Part shown: positions 38,646 through 46,273 of the stretch, piece by piece
Layout: each line of letters opens with the position of its first letter
Position numbering within the stretch: the first letter of the stretch is position 1
From: JBDTNK01 sp039933775
GTDB taxonomy: Bacteria > Chloroflexota > Limnocylindria > QHBO01
Direction: 5' to 3'
DNA length: 64,000 bases
Assembly (NCBI GenBank): GCA_039933775.1
Contig: JBDTNK010000001.1
Span: 54,436 to 118,435, forward strand
Translations under genes and position numbers: made by a program
Notes under the pieces: model-generated
The model's input: only the letters and a program-made list of their open reading frames with translations
Database searches by the model: none
What the model was told of the DNA's origin: nothing

Positions 38646-39923
38646 ATGTTCGCTGACCACGTTCGCATCTTCGTTGGCGCGGGATCGGGGGGTGATGGCT
38701 CCTCGTCGTTCCGTCGTGAGGCGCATGTTCCACGCGGCGGACCCGACGGCGGCGACGGCGGTCGCGGCGGCGACGTGATCCTCGTCGCCGAGCCGGGCAT
38801 GACCACGCTGGGCGAGTTCCGTCGCTCGCGGCACTTCCGCGCCAAACCCGGCGGACGTGGTCTGGGCCGCAAGGCGCACGGCAAGAACGGACCGGGGACG
38901 ACACTGCGCGTGCCGCCGGGCACCGTGGTTCGCACCCATCCCGAGGGCGAGTGGATCGGTGAGCTGCTCGCCAGCGGCGACACGCTGACCGTCGCACGTG
39001 GCGGCCGCGGCGGCCGGGGCAACGTCCACTTCGCGAGCTCCACGCACCAGGCGCCGACCCACGCGGAGAAGGGCGAACCGGGCGAGGAGCGATGGATCGC
39101 GTTGGAGCTGAAGCTCATCGCCGACATCGGCCTGGTCGGCGCGCCGAACGCCGGCAAGTCAACACTGCTGGCCGCGCTCACCGCCGCGACACCGCGCGTC
39201 GACTCGTACCCATTCACCACGACCACGCCGAACCTCGGCGTCATTGAGCTGCCCGACGAGCGGACCCCGGTCATCGCCGACGTCCCCGGGCTGATCGAGG
39301 GCGCGAGTGAAGGTCATGGCATGGGCCACGCCTTTCTGCGCCACGTCGAGCGCACGCGCGTGCTCGTCGGCGTCGTGAACGGGGCTGCCGCCGATGCCGT
39401 CGAGGAATGGCGAGCGGTGGCGGAGGAGCTGCGGCTCCACGATGCGACGCTGCTCGAACGCCCGATGCCGATCGTCGTCACCAAGCTCGATCTGCCGGAG
39501 GTCCGCGAAGCGTGGCCGAAGCTGCGCAAGGCGCTGCGCGCCGACGGCCACATGCCGATCGGCGTCTCGGCGCACGACGGGACCGGGCTCGATGACCTGG
39601 TCCTGGCGCTTGGCGAGGCGCTGACTGAGGCGGATCGCCAGGCACGCGAACGTCCACCCGTCGAGGAGCTGCGCATCCATCGCTTCGACCCGCTCGACGA
39701 GGGCTGGGAGGTCGTGCCGGAGGAGGATGCACTGCGGATCCGGGGCCGGCGCATCGAGACGGCCGCCGCACGCACCAACTTCGAGAATCCCGAGTCGCGG
39801 GAGCGATTCGAGCGCCTGCTCGAGCGGCTGGGAATCGACGCCGAGCTGCGCCGCCAGGGTGTCGAAGCGGGGATCACCGTGCGCATCGGGCGCACCGAGC
39901 TCGAATGGAGCGATCCCGAATGA
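38646..39923 (+). CDS. obg: GTPase Obg/CgtA
   Basis: Obg is an essential GTPase that acts in 50S ribosome assembly and stress control. This 425-residue copy has the glycine-rich Obg fold at residues 1-160 (FVGAGSGGDGSSSFRREAHVPRGGPDGGDGG). The G domain follows with G1 GAPNAGKST, switch TTTTPNLGVIELPD, G3 DVPGLIEGA and a G4 that reads TKLD instead of NKxD. A C-terminal Obg-specific domain ends RIGRTELEWSDPE. ATG 38646 is chosen for the GAGG six bases upstream; ATG 38634 is in frame too. Its stop overlaps nadD (ATGA). Confidence 0.95.
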   Translation: MFADHVRIFVGAGSGGDGSSSFRREAHVPRGGPDGGDGGRGGDVILVAEPGMTTLGEFRRSRHFRAKPGGRGLGRKAHGKNGPGTTLRVPPGTVVRTHPEGEWIGELLASGDTLTVARGGRGGRGNVHFASSTHQAPTHAEKGEPGEERWIALELKLIADIGLVGAPNAGKSTLLAALTAATPRVDSYPFTTTTPNLGVIELPDERTPVIADVPGLIEGASEGHGMGHAFLRHVERTRVLVGVVNGAAADAVEEWRAVAEELRLHDATLLERPMPIVVTKLDLPEVREAWPKLRKALRADGHMPIGVSAHDGTGLDDLVLALGEALTEADRQARERPPVEELRIHRFDPLDEGWEVVPEEDALRIRGRRIETAAARTNFENPESRERFERLLERLGIDAELRRQGVEAGITVRIGRTELEWSDPE

Positions 39924-40600
39924 TGCCGCGCGGCATGCTGACCCTCGCGGTCGGCGAGCCGCAAGTCACCGCCGAGTGGCAGGCGGCGGCCGGCGATCGG
40001 CCACGCCGCCTCGGCGTGCTGGGAGGGACGTTCGATCCTCCGCACATCGGTCACCTGTGGCTGGCGACACTGGCCCTCGACCAGCTCGGGCTGTCGAGGG
40101 TCCTCTTCATGCCGGCGGCCCAGCCGCCGCACAAGCGCGGCGAGCTGACGAAGGCTACCGACCGGATGCTCATGACGCGCCTGGCAATCGGGGATGACCC
40201 GCGCTTCGAGCTGTGCCCGATCGAGATGGAGCGCCCCGGCGCGTCGTACACGGTCGACTCCATCGCGGAGCTGCAGCGGCTGCACCCCGACGCCGAGCTG
40301 TGGCTCATCATGGCCACCGATTCGCTGGCTGCGATCGACACATGGCGCGAGCCCGACCGGTTGCTCGAGCTGGTGCCGTGGGCGGTCGGGCCGCGGCCGG
40401 GGGGCGAGCCTCCGACGCGGGCCGCTCTCCAGGAGCGCTTCGGGGCGGCTGCGGATCGCATCGTGCTGCTCGAGGGACCCGCGCTGGACGTCAGCTCATC
40501 TGATCTCAGGGCCCGGGTGGCGGCGGGGCGCGCCATCCGCTACCTTGTGCCGCGGGCGGTGGAGGAGCTCATCGTCGAGCGTCGGCTCTACCACCGGTGA
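39920..40600 (+). CDS. nadD: Nicotinate-nucleotide adenylyltransferase
   Basis: NadD adenylates nicotinate mononucleotide in NAD synthesis. The 226-residue protein shows GVLGGTFDPPHIGHLWLA with the nucleotidyl-transferase HxGH, FMPAAQPPHKRGEL, TVDSIAELQRLHPDAELWLIMATDSL, and the C-terminal ISSTxxR-like motif as VSSSDLRARVAAGRAIRYLVPRAVEELI. It has an N-terminal extension of about 30 residues before GVLGG. Start and stop both overlap neighbours by four bases (obg, rsfS), giving the common obg-nadD-rsfS cluster. Confidence 0.95.
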   Translation: MMPRGMLTLAVGEPQVTAEWQAAAGDRPRRLGVLGGTFDPPHIGHLWLATLALDQLGLSRVLFMPAAQPPHKRGELTKATDRMLMTRLAIGDDPRFELCPIEMERPGASYTVDSIAELQRLHPDAELWLIMATDSLAAIDTWREPDRLLELVPWAVGPRPGGEPPTRAALQERFGAAADRIVLLEGPALDVSSSDLRARVAAGRAIRYLVPRAVEELIVERRLYHR

Positions 40601-41019
40601 CGCGAACGAGACAGGCAGGAGGCATTCCGCTGGAGCAACGCGCCGAGAGCGTGCCCGCGCAGCGCGCGGCAGAGATGGACCCCGCAGCATTGGGGCATCG
40701 CATCGTGGAGATCGCGTCCGACAAGAAGGCGAGTGACATCGTGCTCCTGCGGACCGCCGAGCTCACCACCATGGCCGACTACTTCGTGATCTGCTCGGGT
40801 CGCAGCGATCGCCAGATCGGGGCGCTCGCCGGCGCCATCGTCGACGTTCTGCGCGACGAGGGTGTCAAGCCGCTCGGCATCGAGGGCAAGGCATCAGGGC
40901 GCTGGGTGCTCATCGACTACGGTGCGGTCATCGTCCACGTCTTCGCTGCCGACGAGCGTGAGTACTACGCCCTCGAGCGGCTGTGGTCCGCGGCGCAGCA
41001 AGTGGTCCGGGTCGTCTGA
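40597..41019 (+). CDS. rsfS: Ribosomal silencing factor RsfS
   Basis: RsfS binds ribosomal protein L14 and blocks subunit joining when nutrients are low. The 140-residue protein carries the family core: KKASDIVLLRTAELTTMADYFVICSGRSDRQIGALAGAI, then GVKPLGIEGKASGRWVLIDYGAVIVHVFAADEREYYALERLW. About 28 extra residues precede the core. GTG overlaps the nadD stop (GTGA). Confidence 0.95.
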   Translation: MTRTRQAGGIPLEQRAESVPAQRAAEMDPAALGHRIVEIASDKKASDIVLLRTAELTTMADYFVICSGRSDRQIGALAGAIVDVLRDEGVKPLGIEGKASGRWVLIDYGAVIVHVFAADEREYYALERLWSAAQQVVRVV

Positions 41020-41110
41020 CGCTCGACCGAGGGTGTTTACGCCATCGGTACCATGCGGGTACCCCGCCGGTCCTATTGAGAGCGGGTCGCTTGCGGCCGA
41101 TCCTGCGGCC

Positions 41111-41383
41111 ATGCCCGATCTCACGCGCGACCGACACACCGTGCCGGAATCCTGCCGCTTCTGCAGCGGGCTCCTGCTGACGAGCGTGTTCGACGCCACG
41201 TTCCGTGACCAGGTCGCCGAGGAGCGCCTCTTCTTCGCCATTCCCGGTGCGCTGTGCGTGCCGTGCCGCCAACTCTACGTGGACCAGCAGCTGATCTCGA
41301 TCCTGGGACTGGACGAGGCGCGCTGCACCTTCGCCATCGAGAGTGACCGCGTGCTGCAGGCTGGAGCCCACGGCGCCGCCTGA
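41111..41383 (+). CDS. Small zinc-finger-like protein
   Basis: The 90-residue protein has two CxxC pairs, CRFCSG at residues 15-20 and CVPCRQLYVDQQLI near the middle, a spacing that suits one zinc site and recalls YgiT-type zinc fingers. No membrane segment is seen. It ends one base before the convergent holA stop. Function unknown. Confidence 0.6.
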   Translation: MPDLTRDRHTVPESCRFCSGLLLTSVFDATFRDQVAEERLFFAIPGALCVPCRQLYVDQQLISILGLDEARCTFAIESDRVLQAGAHGAA

Positions 41384-41384
41384 C

Positions 41385-42428
41385 CTACCCCAGGACCGAT
41401 GTCGCCGCGCCACGCGCGGCGAGCAGCGTCTCGCCGAGCCACGCGCTCAGGGCTGACTCGGGATTCACATCGTTGCGCTTGATGACCAGATCTGCCTCCC
41501 ACAGCCCGTTGAGCATCGCCTCCAGCTCCTGGCCGCTGTAGCGACGCGCAGCGTCGGCGATGCGCTCGGCGGCGCGGGCGTTGCCGCGACCGATGCGCCG
41601 TGCCATCTCGGCCGGCGGAGCGTGCGTCGCCAGCAGGTCCCGCGCCACGATCATGTCGGCGATCCTGCCTTCGAGCGCGGCCATGATGCGCAGCACCGGC
41701 TGGCCATCGTCCAGCGCCCGCGCCAGCGCTCGCGCGGCGGCCGCCGGCTCGCGACGATCGATCGCGTTGGTGATGGCGAACAGGCTCGCTGGACGGATGT
41801 CGGCGACGAGCGCCGCAACATCATCAGGCGTGACGCGCCGCTCACCGGCGTAGGTCCGCAGCTTGCGCAGCTCGCCGTCGGCGCTGCGCGTCTGCTCGCC
41901 ACGCTCGATATCGGTCTCCCACGTGTCGCCGCCCAGCCGTTCGGCGAGCATCACGGCGGCGCGCGGCTCGATCTTCACGTCGATCGTGACGGCGTGCGCG
42001 CGAATCCAGTCGGCCAGCTCGCGGCGCCGCGGGACCAGGTGCTGCTGTACCGTGCCGCCGCGGTCGCGCACGGCGTCGGCCAGCTTCGTCACGATCGCCG
42101 GCAGCTTCGTGCTGTCGCGCGACGGCCGCACGTCGGCGATCGCCAGCGCGCCGCCCTCGGGCAGCTCGCGCACGAGCCGGACGAGGCGTTCCGCCACGGT
42201 CGTCGAGCGGCCCACCGCGCGTGACGGCTGGCGGAGCAGGGTGAGATGGACATCGAACATGCCGACCGTCGCGGCCTCGACCTGCACGCGATCGAGCAGG
42301 GCCTCGTCGGGGCTCCGCTCGGGGACCAGCTCCGTCCGCGTCGTCGCGCCAAGCTCCGCGGCGAAGCCCGCGATGGCGCGGTCGATGCTGAAGCCGTCGT
42401 CGCCGTGGACGAGCAGGAGCTGGCTCAT
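41385..42428 (-). CDS. holA: DNA polymerase III subunit delta
   Basis: HolA is the clamp-loader subunit that opens the sliding clamp. The 347-residue protein begins MSQLLLVHGDDGFSIDRAIAGFAAEL, matching the family's first strand and helix. It continues through the AAA+-like fold to DDVAALVADIRPASLFAITNAIDRREPAAAARAL and a C-terminal LWEADLVIKRNDVNPESALSAWL, the typical LxxADxxIKxG-like end. It overlaps the HD-domain gene by four bases (ATGA) and lies downstream of comEC, a common bacterial arrangement. Confidence 0.92.
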   Translation of the reverse strand: MSQLLLVHGDDGFSIDRAIAGFAAELGATTRTELVPERSPDEALLDRVQVEAATVGMFDVHLTLLRQPSRAVGRSTTVAERLVRLVRELPEGGALAIADVRPSRDSTKLPAIVTKLADAVRDRGGTVQQHLVPRRRELADWIRAHAVTIDVKIEPRAAVMLAERLGGDTWETDIERGEQTRSADGELRKLRTYAGERRVTPDDVAALVADIRPASLFAITNAIDRREPAAAARALARALDDGQPVLRIMAALEGRIADMIVARDLLATHAPPAEMARRIGRGNARAAERIADAARRYSGQELEAMLNGLWEADLVIKRNDVNPESALSAWLGETLLAARGAATSVLG

Positions 42429-42994
42429 CGGTCCGTGGGGGCTCCGGCGTCCCAGGCGAAGCGCAGGCGCTCGATGAGCTCGGCCGCCCCGATGCCGGTC
42501 ACCTCGGCCAGCTCGGATTCGAGGACGTGCGCCGGACGCCGCGCCGCCTCGAGCGAGGCCGCGTACTGCGGATAGCGCCGCGCCTGGTCTGCCAGGCGCT
42601 CGTCAATGGTCAGGAAGCGCTGCGCCACGTGCCGATCGGCGATCGAGACGAGCACCGACGGCCAGCCGCGCGGGAAGCGCGACTCGTCGAGCAGGCAGGT
42701 CACCGGGTGGGAGGCGACCGGGGGCGCGAGCTCGGGATACCCGAGGCGATCGAGCTCAGCGGCACCGACCAGTCCGTGCTCGCCGTCGCCGTCGCGGGTC
42801 TCGAGCTTGTCGATGTCGTGCAGCAGGGCGGCGATCTGGACGAGCCGCACGTCGATCGGGATGCCCGCCTTGGCGACGAGCCGTGCCGCCTCCGCCGCCA
42901 CGCGGCTGACGCCCTCGGCATGCAACACCACGCCGCGGGGAAGCGATTTCGCGTCGAGGATCTCGCGGGCGCGAGCGAGGTCGGGAACGGCCAT
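42425..42994 (-). CDS. HD-domain phosphohydrolase
   Basis: The 189-residue protein has the HD signature: LHAEGVSRVAAEAARLV gives the first His, VQIAALLHDIDKLETRDGDGEHG the HD pair, and LVSIADRHVA the later Asp. HD proteins hydrolyse nucleotides or phosphate esters with a metal ion; YqeK-like diadenosine hydrolases often neighbour nadD-type genes, but this substrate is not assigned. The ATG at 42994 is embedded in the 3' end of the comEC frame, which overlaps it by 295 bases. Its stop overlaps holA (ATGA). Confidence 0.85.
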   Translation of the reverse strand: MAVPDLARAREILDAKSLPRGVVLHAEGVSRVAAEAARLVAKAGIPIDVRLVQIAALLHDIDKLETRDGDGEHGLVGAAELDRLGYPELAPPVASHPVTCLLDESRFPRGWPSVLVSIADRHVAQRFLTIDERLADQARRYPQYAASLEAARRPAHVLESELAEVTGIGAAELIERLRFAWDAGAPTDR

Positions 42995-45480
42995 GGACCG
43001 ATCCTAGCCGCAGCGCCGTGCATCTGCCCGACTGCCGAGCCGCAGCCGGCCGCCGGCGTTGCCACCGATGCCGCCGACACGCCTCGCCGCGAGCGCACGA
43101 TCATGCCGAAGCCGTCGCTGGCGACGTCGATGGTGCCATCGGTATCGGTCCGGAAGACGCTCACGCCAGCCGCGCTGAGCGCATCGAGGGTCGCCTGCCG
43201 CGGATGGCCGTACTCGTTGCCGGCCCCGGCCGAGATGAGCCCGATGCGTGGGTGCGTCGCGGCCAGGAACGGCAATGAGGAGCTCGACTCCGAGCCATGG
43301 TGCCCCACCTTCAGCACGTCGACGCGCGGCAGCCCGCGCTCGACCAGCAGGGCTTCGACGGGCGCCTCCGCATCGCCGGCCAGCAGCGCCGAGAAGCCGC
43401 CGCAGCGCAGGGCGACCACGATCGACCCGTTGTTGATGTCGTCCTCGAGCAGCGGAGCGGCGGCATCGGCCACGGTTGGATAGAGCATGCCGATCGTTGT
43501 CGAGGAATCGAGGAGCAGCGCCTGACCGGCGCGCGGCTGGGCTGTCGCCGCCCCCGGCTCGGCGGCCGCGAGATCCAGGAAGCGCGCGTAGCTCGGATTC
43601 TCATACGTTCGTCCCGGCTCCAGGATCCGTCGCACCTCGAAGCGTCGCAGCACCTCGATCAGCCCCGCGACATGGTCCTCGTGCGGATGGGTGAGCAGCA
43701 CGACATCGATCCGCCGGTCCCAGAACGGCATGACGTCGCCGAGACGGCGCAGCGTCAGGTCCGGATCGGGGCCGCCGTCAACGAGCATCCGCGCCCCGGA
43801 CGGGGCCGTGACGAGGATGGCGTCGCCCTGCCCGATATCGAGCGCGACGAGATGCAGCCGGCCGTCGGGCCGGCCGAGGAGGGCGACCAGCAGCAGCGCG
43901 GCGCCGAGCATGAACGCAACACTCAGCGGATGGAAGGCGACGCTCGCCAGGCGCGCCCAGCGTCCCGGCGGCGGGGGATCGGAATCCGCTGACGAAGACG
44001 GCGCTGGCCGGCGTCGGGCAATCGCCAGCGCCAGGGCGGGGTAGTAGCCGGCTGCCAGCCAGGCCGGCGCGCCCACCTCGAGCGAGGCGAACGGCACGGC
44101 GGCCGCGGCAGTGCCCGCTAGGATCATGAGGCGCAGCACGAGCCAGGTTGCGCCGGCCATCACCGTTGCCAGCACGTCCATTGCGACCGGCAGCGCGGCG
44201 TGCAGGGTCGACGCCAGCATGGCGAGGCTGCCGACCAGCATCACGATGGGCACGAGCGGAGCCACGATGACGTTCGCGATCGGCGCGACGATCGAGAGAC
44301 GCTCGAAATTGAGCAGGATCACCGGCAGCGTGGTGACCTGCGAGGCGAGTGTCAGCGCGATCGGCTCGCGCGCCCAGGCAGGCATCCAGGCGAGCCGGCG
44401 CTCGACGCTGCCACCGAGCAGGATGAGCCCGGCGGTGGCGAGCAGCGAGAGCTGGAACCCGACGTCCCACAGGACCGGCGGCGCCAGGATGAGCATGATG
44501 AGCGCTGCCAGGGTCAGTGCCGAAATGGCGCCGGTCCGCGAGCCGCCCAGCTGCGCGATGAGCATGGCCGCCGCCATCAGCCCGGCACGCACGACCGACG
44601 GACTGGCCCCGGTAAGCATGACGTAGCAGCTGATCGTGCTCCCCGTCAGCAATGCGATCAGCCAGCGGCTGCCTCGTCGGCCACGGAGGGGGCGCAGCGC
44701 CGCCGCGACGAGCGCCGCCACGATCGCGATGTTCCAGCCCGAGATGGCCACCACGTGGGTCAATCCGGCCGCCGCGAACGCATCACCGATCTCTGGCGCG
44801 ATGCCGCTTCGCACGCCGAGCAGGATGCCGGCCCCGAGTGCCGCCTCCGGCTCCGGCACCACGCGCAGCAGGCCATCGAGCAGCGCGGTTCGGACCGGCT
44901 GCAGGATCCGCTGCACCGGCGATCCCTCGTGACCGATGACGGCCGCGCCCTGGGCGCGCAGGATGGCACCGATTCCCTGGCGGGCCAGGTACTCGCGATA
45001 GGCGAAGCCGTCAAAATCCTCGGCAAGCTCCGGGGCCCCGTCGACCTGCAGCCGGTCACCCGCCTGCACGTCGATTCCACGCGGCAGCCACAGCAGGAGC
45101 CTGCCGCTCACGGCGTCTCCACCGACGCGCAGGTCCCCCAGCACCATCTGCTGCCGAGTCCCGCGGGCCCGCGGGTCGTCGAGCGCGACGCCACTCACTG
45201 CGACCTCGTGACCGACGAGCGCCTCGACGCTGCCCGGTCCGGCGGGCAGCGTCGCAGCCGTGCCGGCCGAGGCACCAATCCCGAGACCCAGGAGCGTGCC
45301 GGCGAGCATCACGCCCGGGGCCGAGCGGCGCAGCACGCTGCCGCCCACGCCGCTGATCACGGCGAGCGCGACGAGCAGCGTCAGGCAGCGCGGCCCCAGC
45401 CAGCCGGCGTCTGCCGCGAAGATGCCCGCTGCAACGCCGCCCAACAGCGAGGGGACGGCGAAGCGACCGATGCCGGCCAC
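42700..45480 (-). CDS. comEC: ComEC/Rec2 competence channel with metallo-beta-lactamase domain
   Basis: ComEC forms the membrane channel that takes up single-stranded DNA in transformation. The 926-residue frame has the N-terminal OB-type domain (DRLQVDGAPELAEDFDGFAYREYLARQGIG) and the competence membrane region (GLTHVVAISGWNIAIVAALVAAALRP). A C-terminal metallo-beta-lactamase domain follows (LVDGGPDPDLTLRRL, LLTHPHEDHVAGLIEVLRRF, VDVLKVGHHGSESSSSLPFL). Normal family members end near DTDGTIDVASDGFGM. Here about 130 more residues follow; the distal part is read from the HD gene in another frame and is not protein-like. It follows comEA by four bases. Confidence 0.93.
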   Translation of the reverse strand: MAGIGRFAVPSLLGGVAAGIFAADAGWLGPRCLTLLVALAVISGVGGSVLRRSAPGVMLAGTLLGLGIGASAGTAATLPAGPGSVEALVGHEVAVSGVALDDPRARGTRQQMVLGDLRVGGDAVSGRLLLWLPRGIDVQAGDRLQVDGAPELAEDFDGFAYREYLARQGIGAILRAQGAAVIGHEGSPVQRILQPVRTALLDGLLRVVPEPEAALGAGILLGVRSGIAPEIGDAFAAAGLTHVVAISGWNIAIVAALVAAALRPLRGRRGSRWLIALLTGSTISCYVMLTGASPSVVRAGLMAAAMLIAQLGGSRTGAISALTLAALIMLILAPPVLWDVGFQLSLLATAGLILLGGSVERRLAWMPAWAREPIALTLASQVTTLPVILLNFERLSIVAPIANVIVAPLVPIVMLVGSLAMLASTLHAALPVAMDVLATVMAGATWLVLRLMILAGTAAAAVPFASLEVGAPAWLAAGYYPALALAIARRRPAPSSSADSDPPPPGRWARLASVAFHPLSVAFMLGAALLLVALLGRPDGRLHLVALDIGQGDAILVTAPSGARMLVDGGPDPDLTLRRLGDVMPFWDRRIDVVLLTHPHEDHVAGLIEVLRRFEVRRILEPGRTYENPSYARFLDLAAAEPGAATAQPRAGQALLLDSSTTIGMLYPTVADAAAPLLEDDINNGSIVVALRCGGFSALLAGDAEAPVEALLVERGLPRVDVLKVGHHGSESSSSLPFLAATHPRIGLISAGAGNEYGHPRQATLDALSAAGVSVFRTDTDGTIDVASDGFGMIVRSRRGVSAASVATPAAGCGSAVGQMHGAAARIGPWPFPTSLAPARSSTRNRFPAAWCCMPRASAAWRRRRHGSSPRRASRSTCGSSRSPPCCTTSTSSRPATATASTDWSVPLSSIASGIPSSRPRSPPTR

Positions 45481-45484
45481 CCTG

Positions 45485-46108
45485 TCAGACCGTGGCCAGG
45501 TCTCGGATCTTGTCCAGCTGCCCGCCGTTCATGACGTCGCGGGCAACCGCGTCGTCGAGCGAGGCGAACGGCGCCTCCTGGCGCGCCGCCACGATCTTCT
45601 GGACGGTCACCGGGCCGATGCCCGGCAGGGCATCCAGCTCCTCGGGCGTGGCGCTGTTGAGGTTCACGAGGCCACCGCCGCCTGACCCGCCGGCACCCGG
45701 CGCGCCGCTGGGTCCTGCTGCGCTCGACTCGCCGATGCGCGGCACGCGAACCTGCTGCCCGTCGGTCAGCGCGGCCGCCAGGTTGAGCTGCACGGCGGCC
45801 GCATCAAGGTCCGCATCAGGTCCGAAGCCGCCGGCGGCTTCGATGGCGTCGGCGACGCGCGCACCAGGCGGGAGCCGATGCAGGCCGGGCGTGGCGACGC
45901 TGCCCTCGACGTCGACCACCAGCTCGCCGCTGGGCAGCGGCGCGGCCGACAGCTGGTCGCCCACGATCGGCACGCCGGGCGTGGCGAGGCTGGCCAGCTG
46001 GTCGGTCGCAGGCGGCGCGAGGGCCAGCCACGCACCGAGCGCTGCGACGGCGCACAGCACCGCACCGCCGATGATGAGCAACAGGCTTCGATCCGAGGTC
46101 GCGGGCAT
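45485..46108 (-). CDS. comEA: ComEA DNA-binding competence protein
   Basis: ComEA captures double-stranded DNA at the membrane for ComEC. The 207-residue protein has a membrane anchor (LLLIIGGAVLCAVAALGAWLAL), a SLBB domain (GELVVDVEGSVATPGLHRLPPGARVADAIEAAGGF), a Gly/Ser linker, and a helix-hairpin-helix domain (VNLNSATPEELDALPGIGPVTVQKIVAARQEAPFASLDD). The ATG at 46108 follows GGAGG by 5 bases. It is 165 bases downstream of leuS; that gap contains no other gene. Confidence 0.95.
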   Translation of the reverse strand: MPATSDRSLLLIIGGAVLCAVAALGAWLALAPPATDQLASLATPGVPIVGDQLSAAPLPSGELVVDVEGSVATPGLHRLPPGARVADAIEAAGGFGPDADLDAAAVQLNLAAALTDGQQVRVPRIGESSAAGPSGAPGAGGSGGGGLVNLNSATPEELDALPGIGPVTVQKIVAARQEAPFASLDDAVARDVMNGGQLDKIRDLATV

Positions 46109-46273
46109 CGCCGCCTCCGCAGGTGGGAGGCGAAGCGTGACAAGAGGTGGAGCTGCGTCCGAAGTCCGACGCCCGGGCACTCGGCGCCGGGCTTCGGAAG
46201 CAGGGGACCAGACTAGGCCAAGTCCCTTACCGTGCGCTTACCCCGCACTTTGCGCGGCCGCCAGGTCCTGCGG

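Noticed and set aside
41040..41075. GGTACC-containing stretch resembling a T-box core
   Set aside because: It lacks GGUGGNACCGCG, Stem I and a terminator; GGTACC is simply palindromic.
41390..41410. Match between the holA 3' end and the window-end tandem repeat (about 17 bases around GGACCGATG)
   Set aside because: The match is short and no other features are shared, so chance cannot be excluded.
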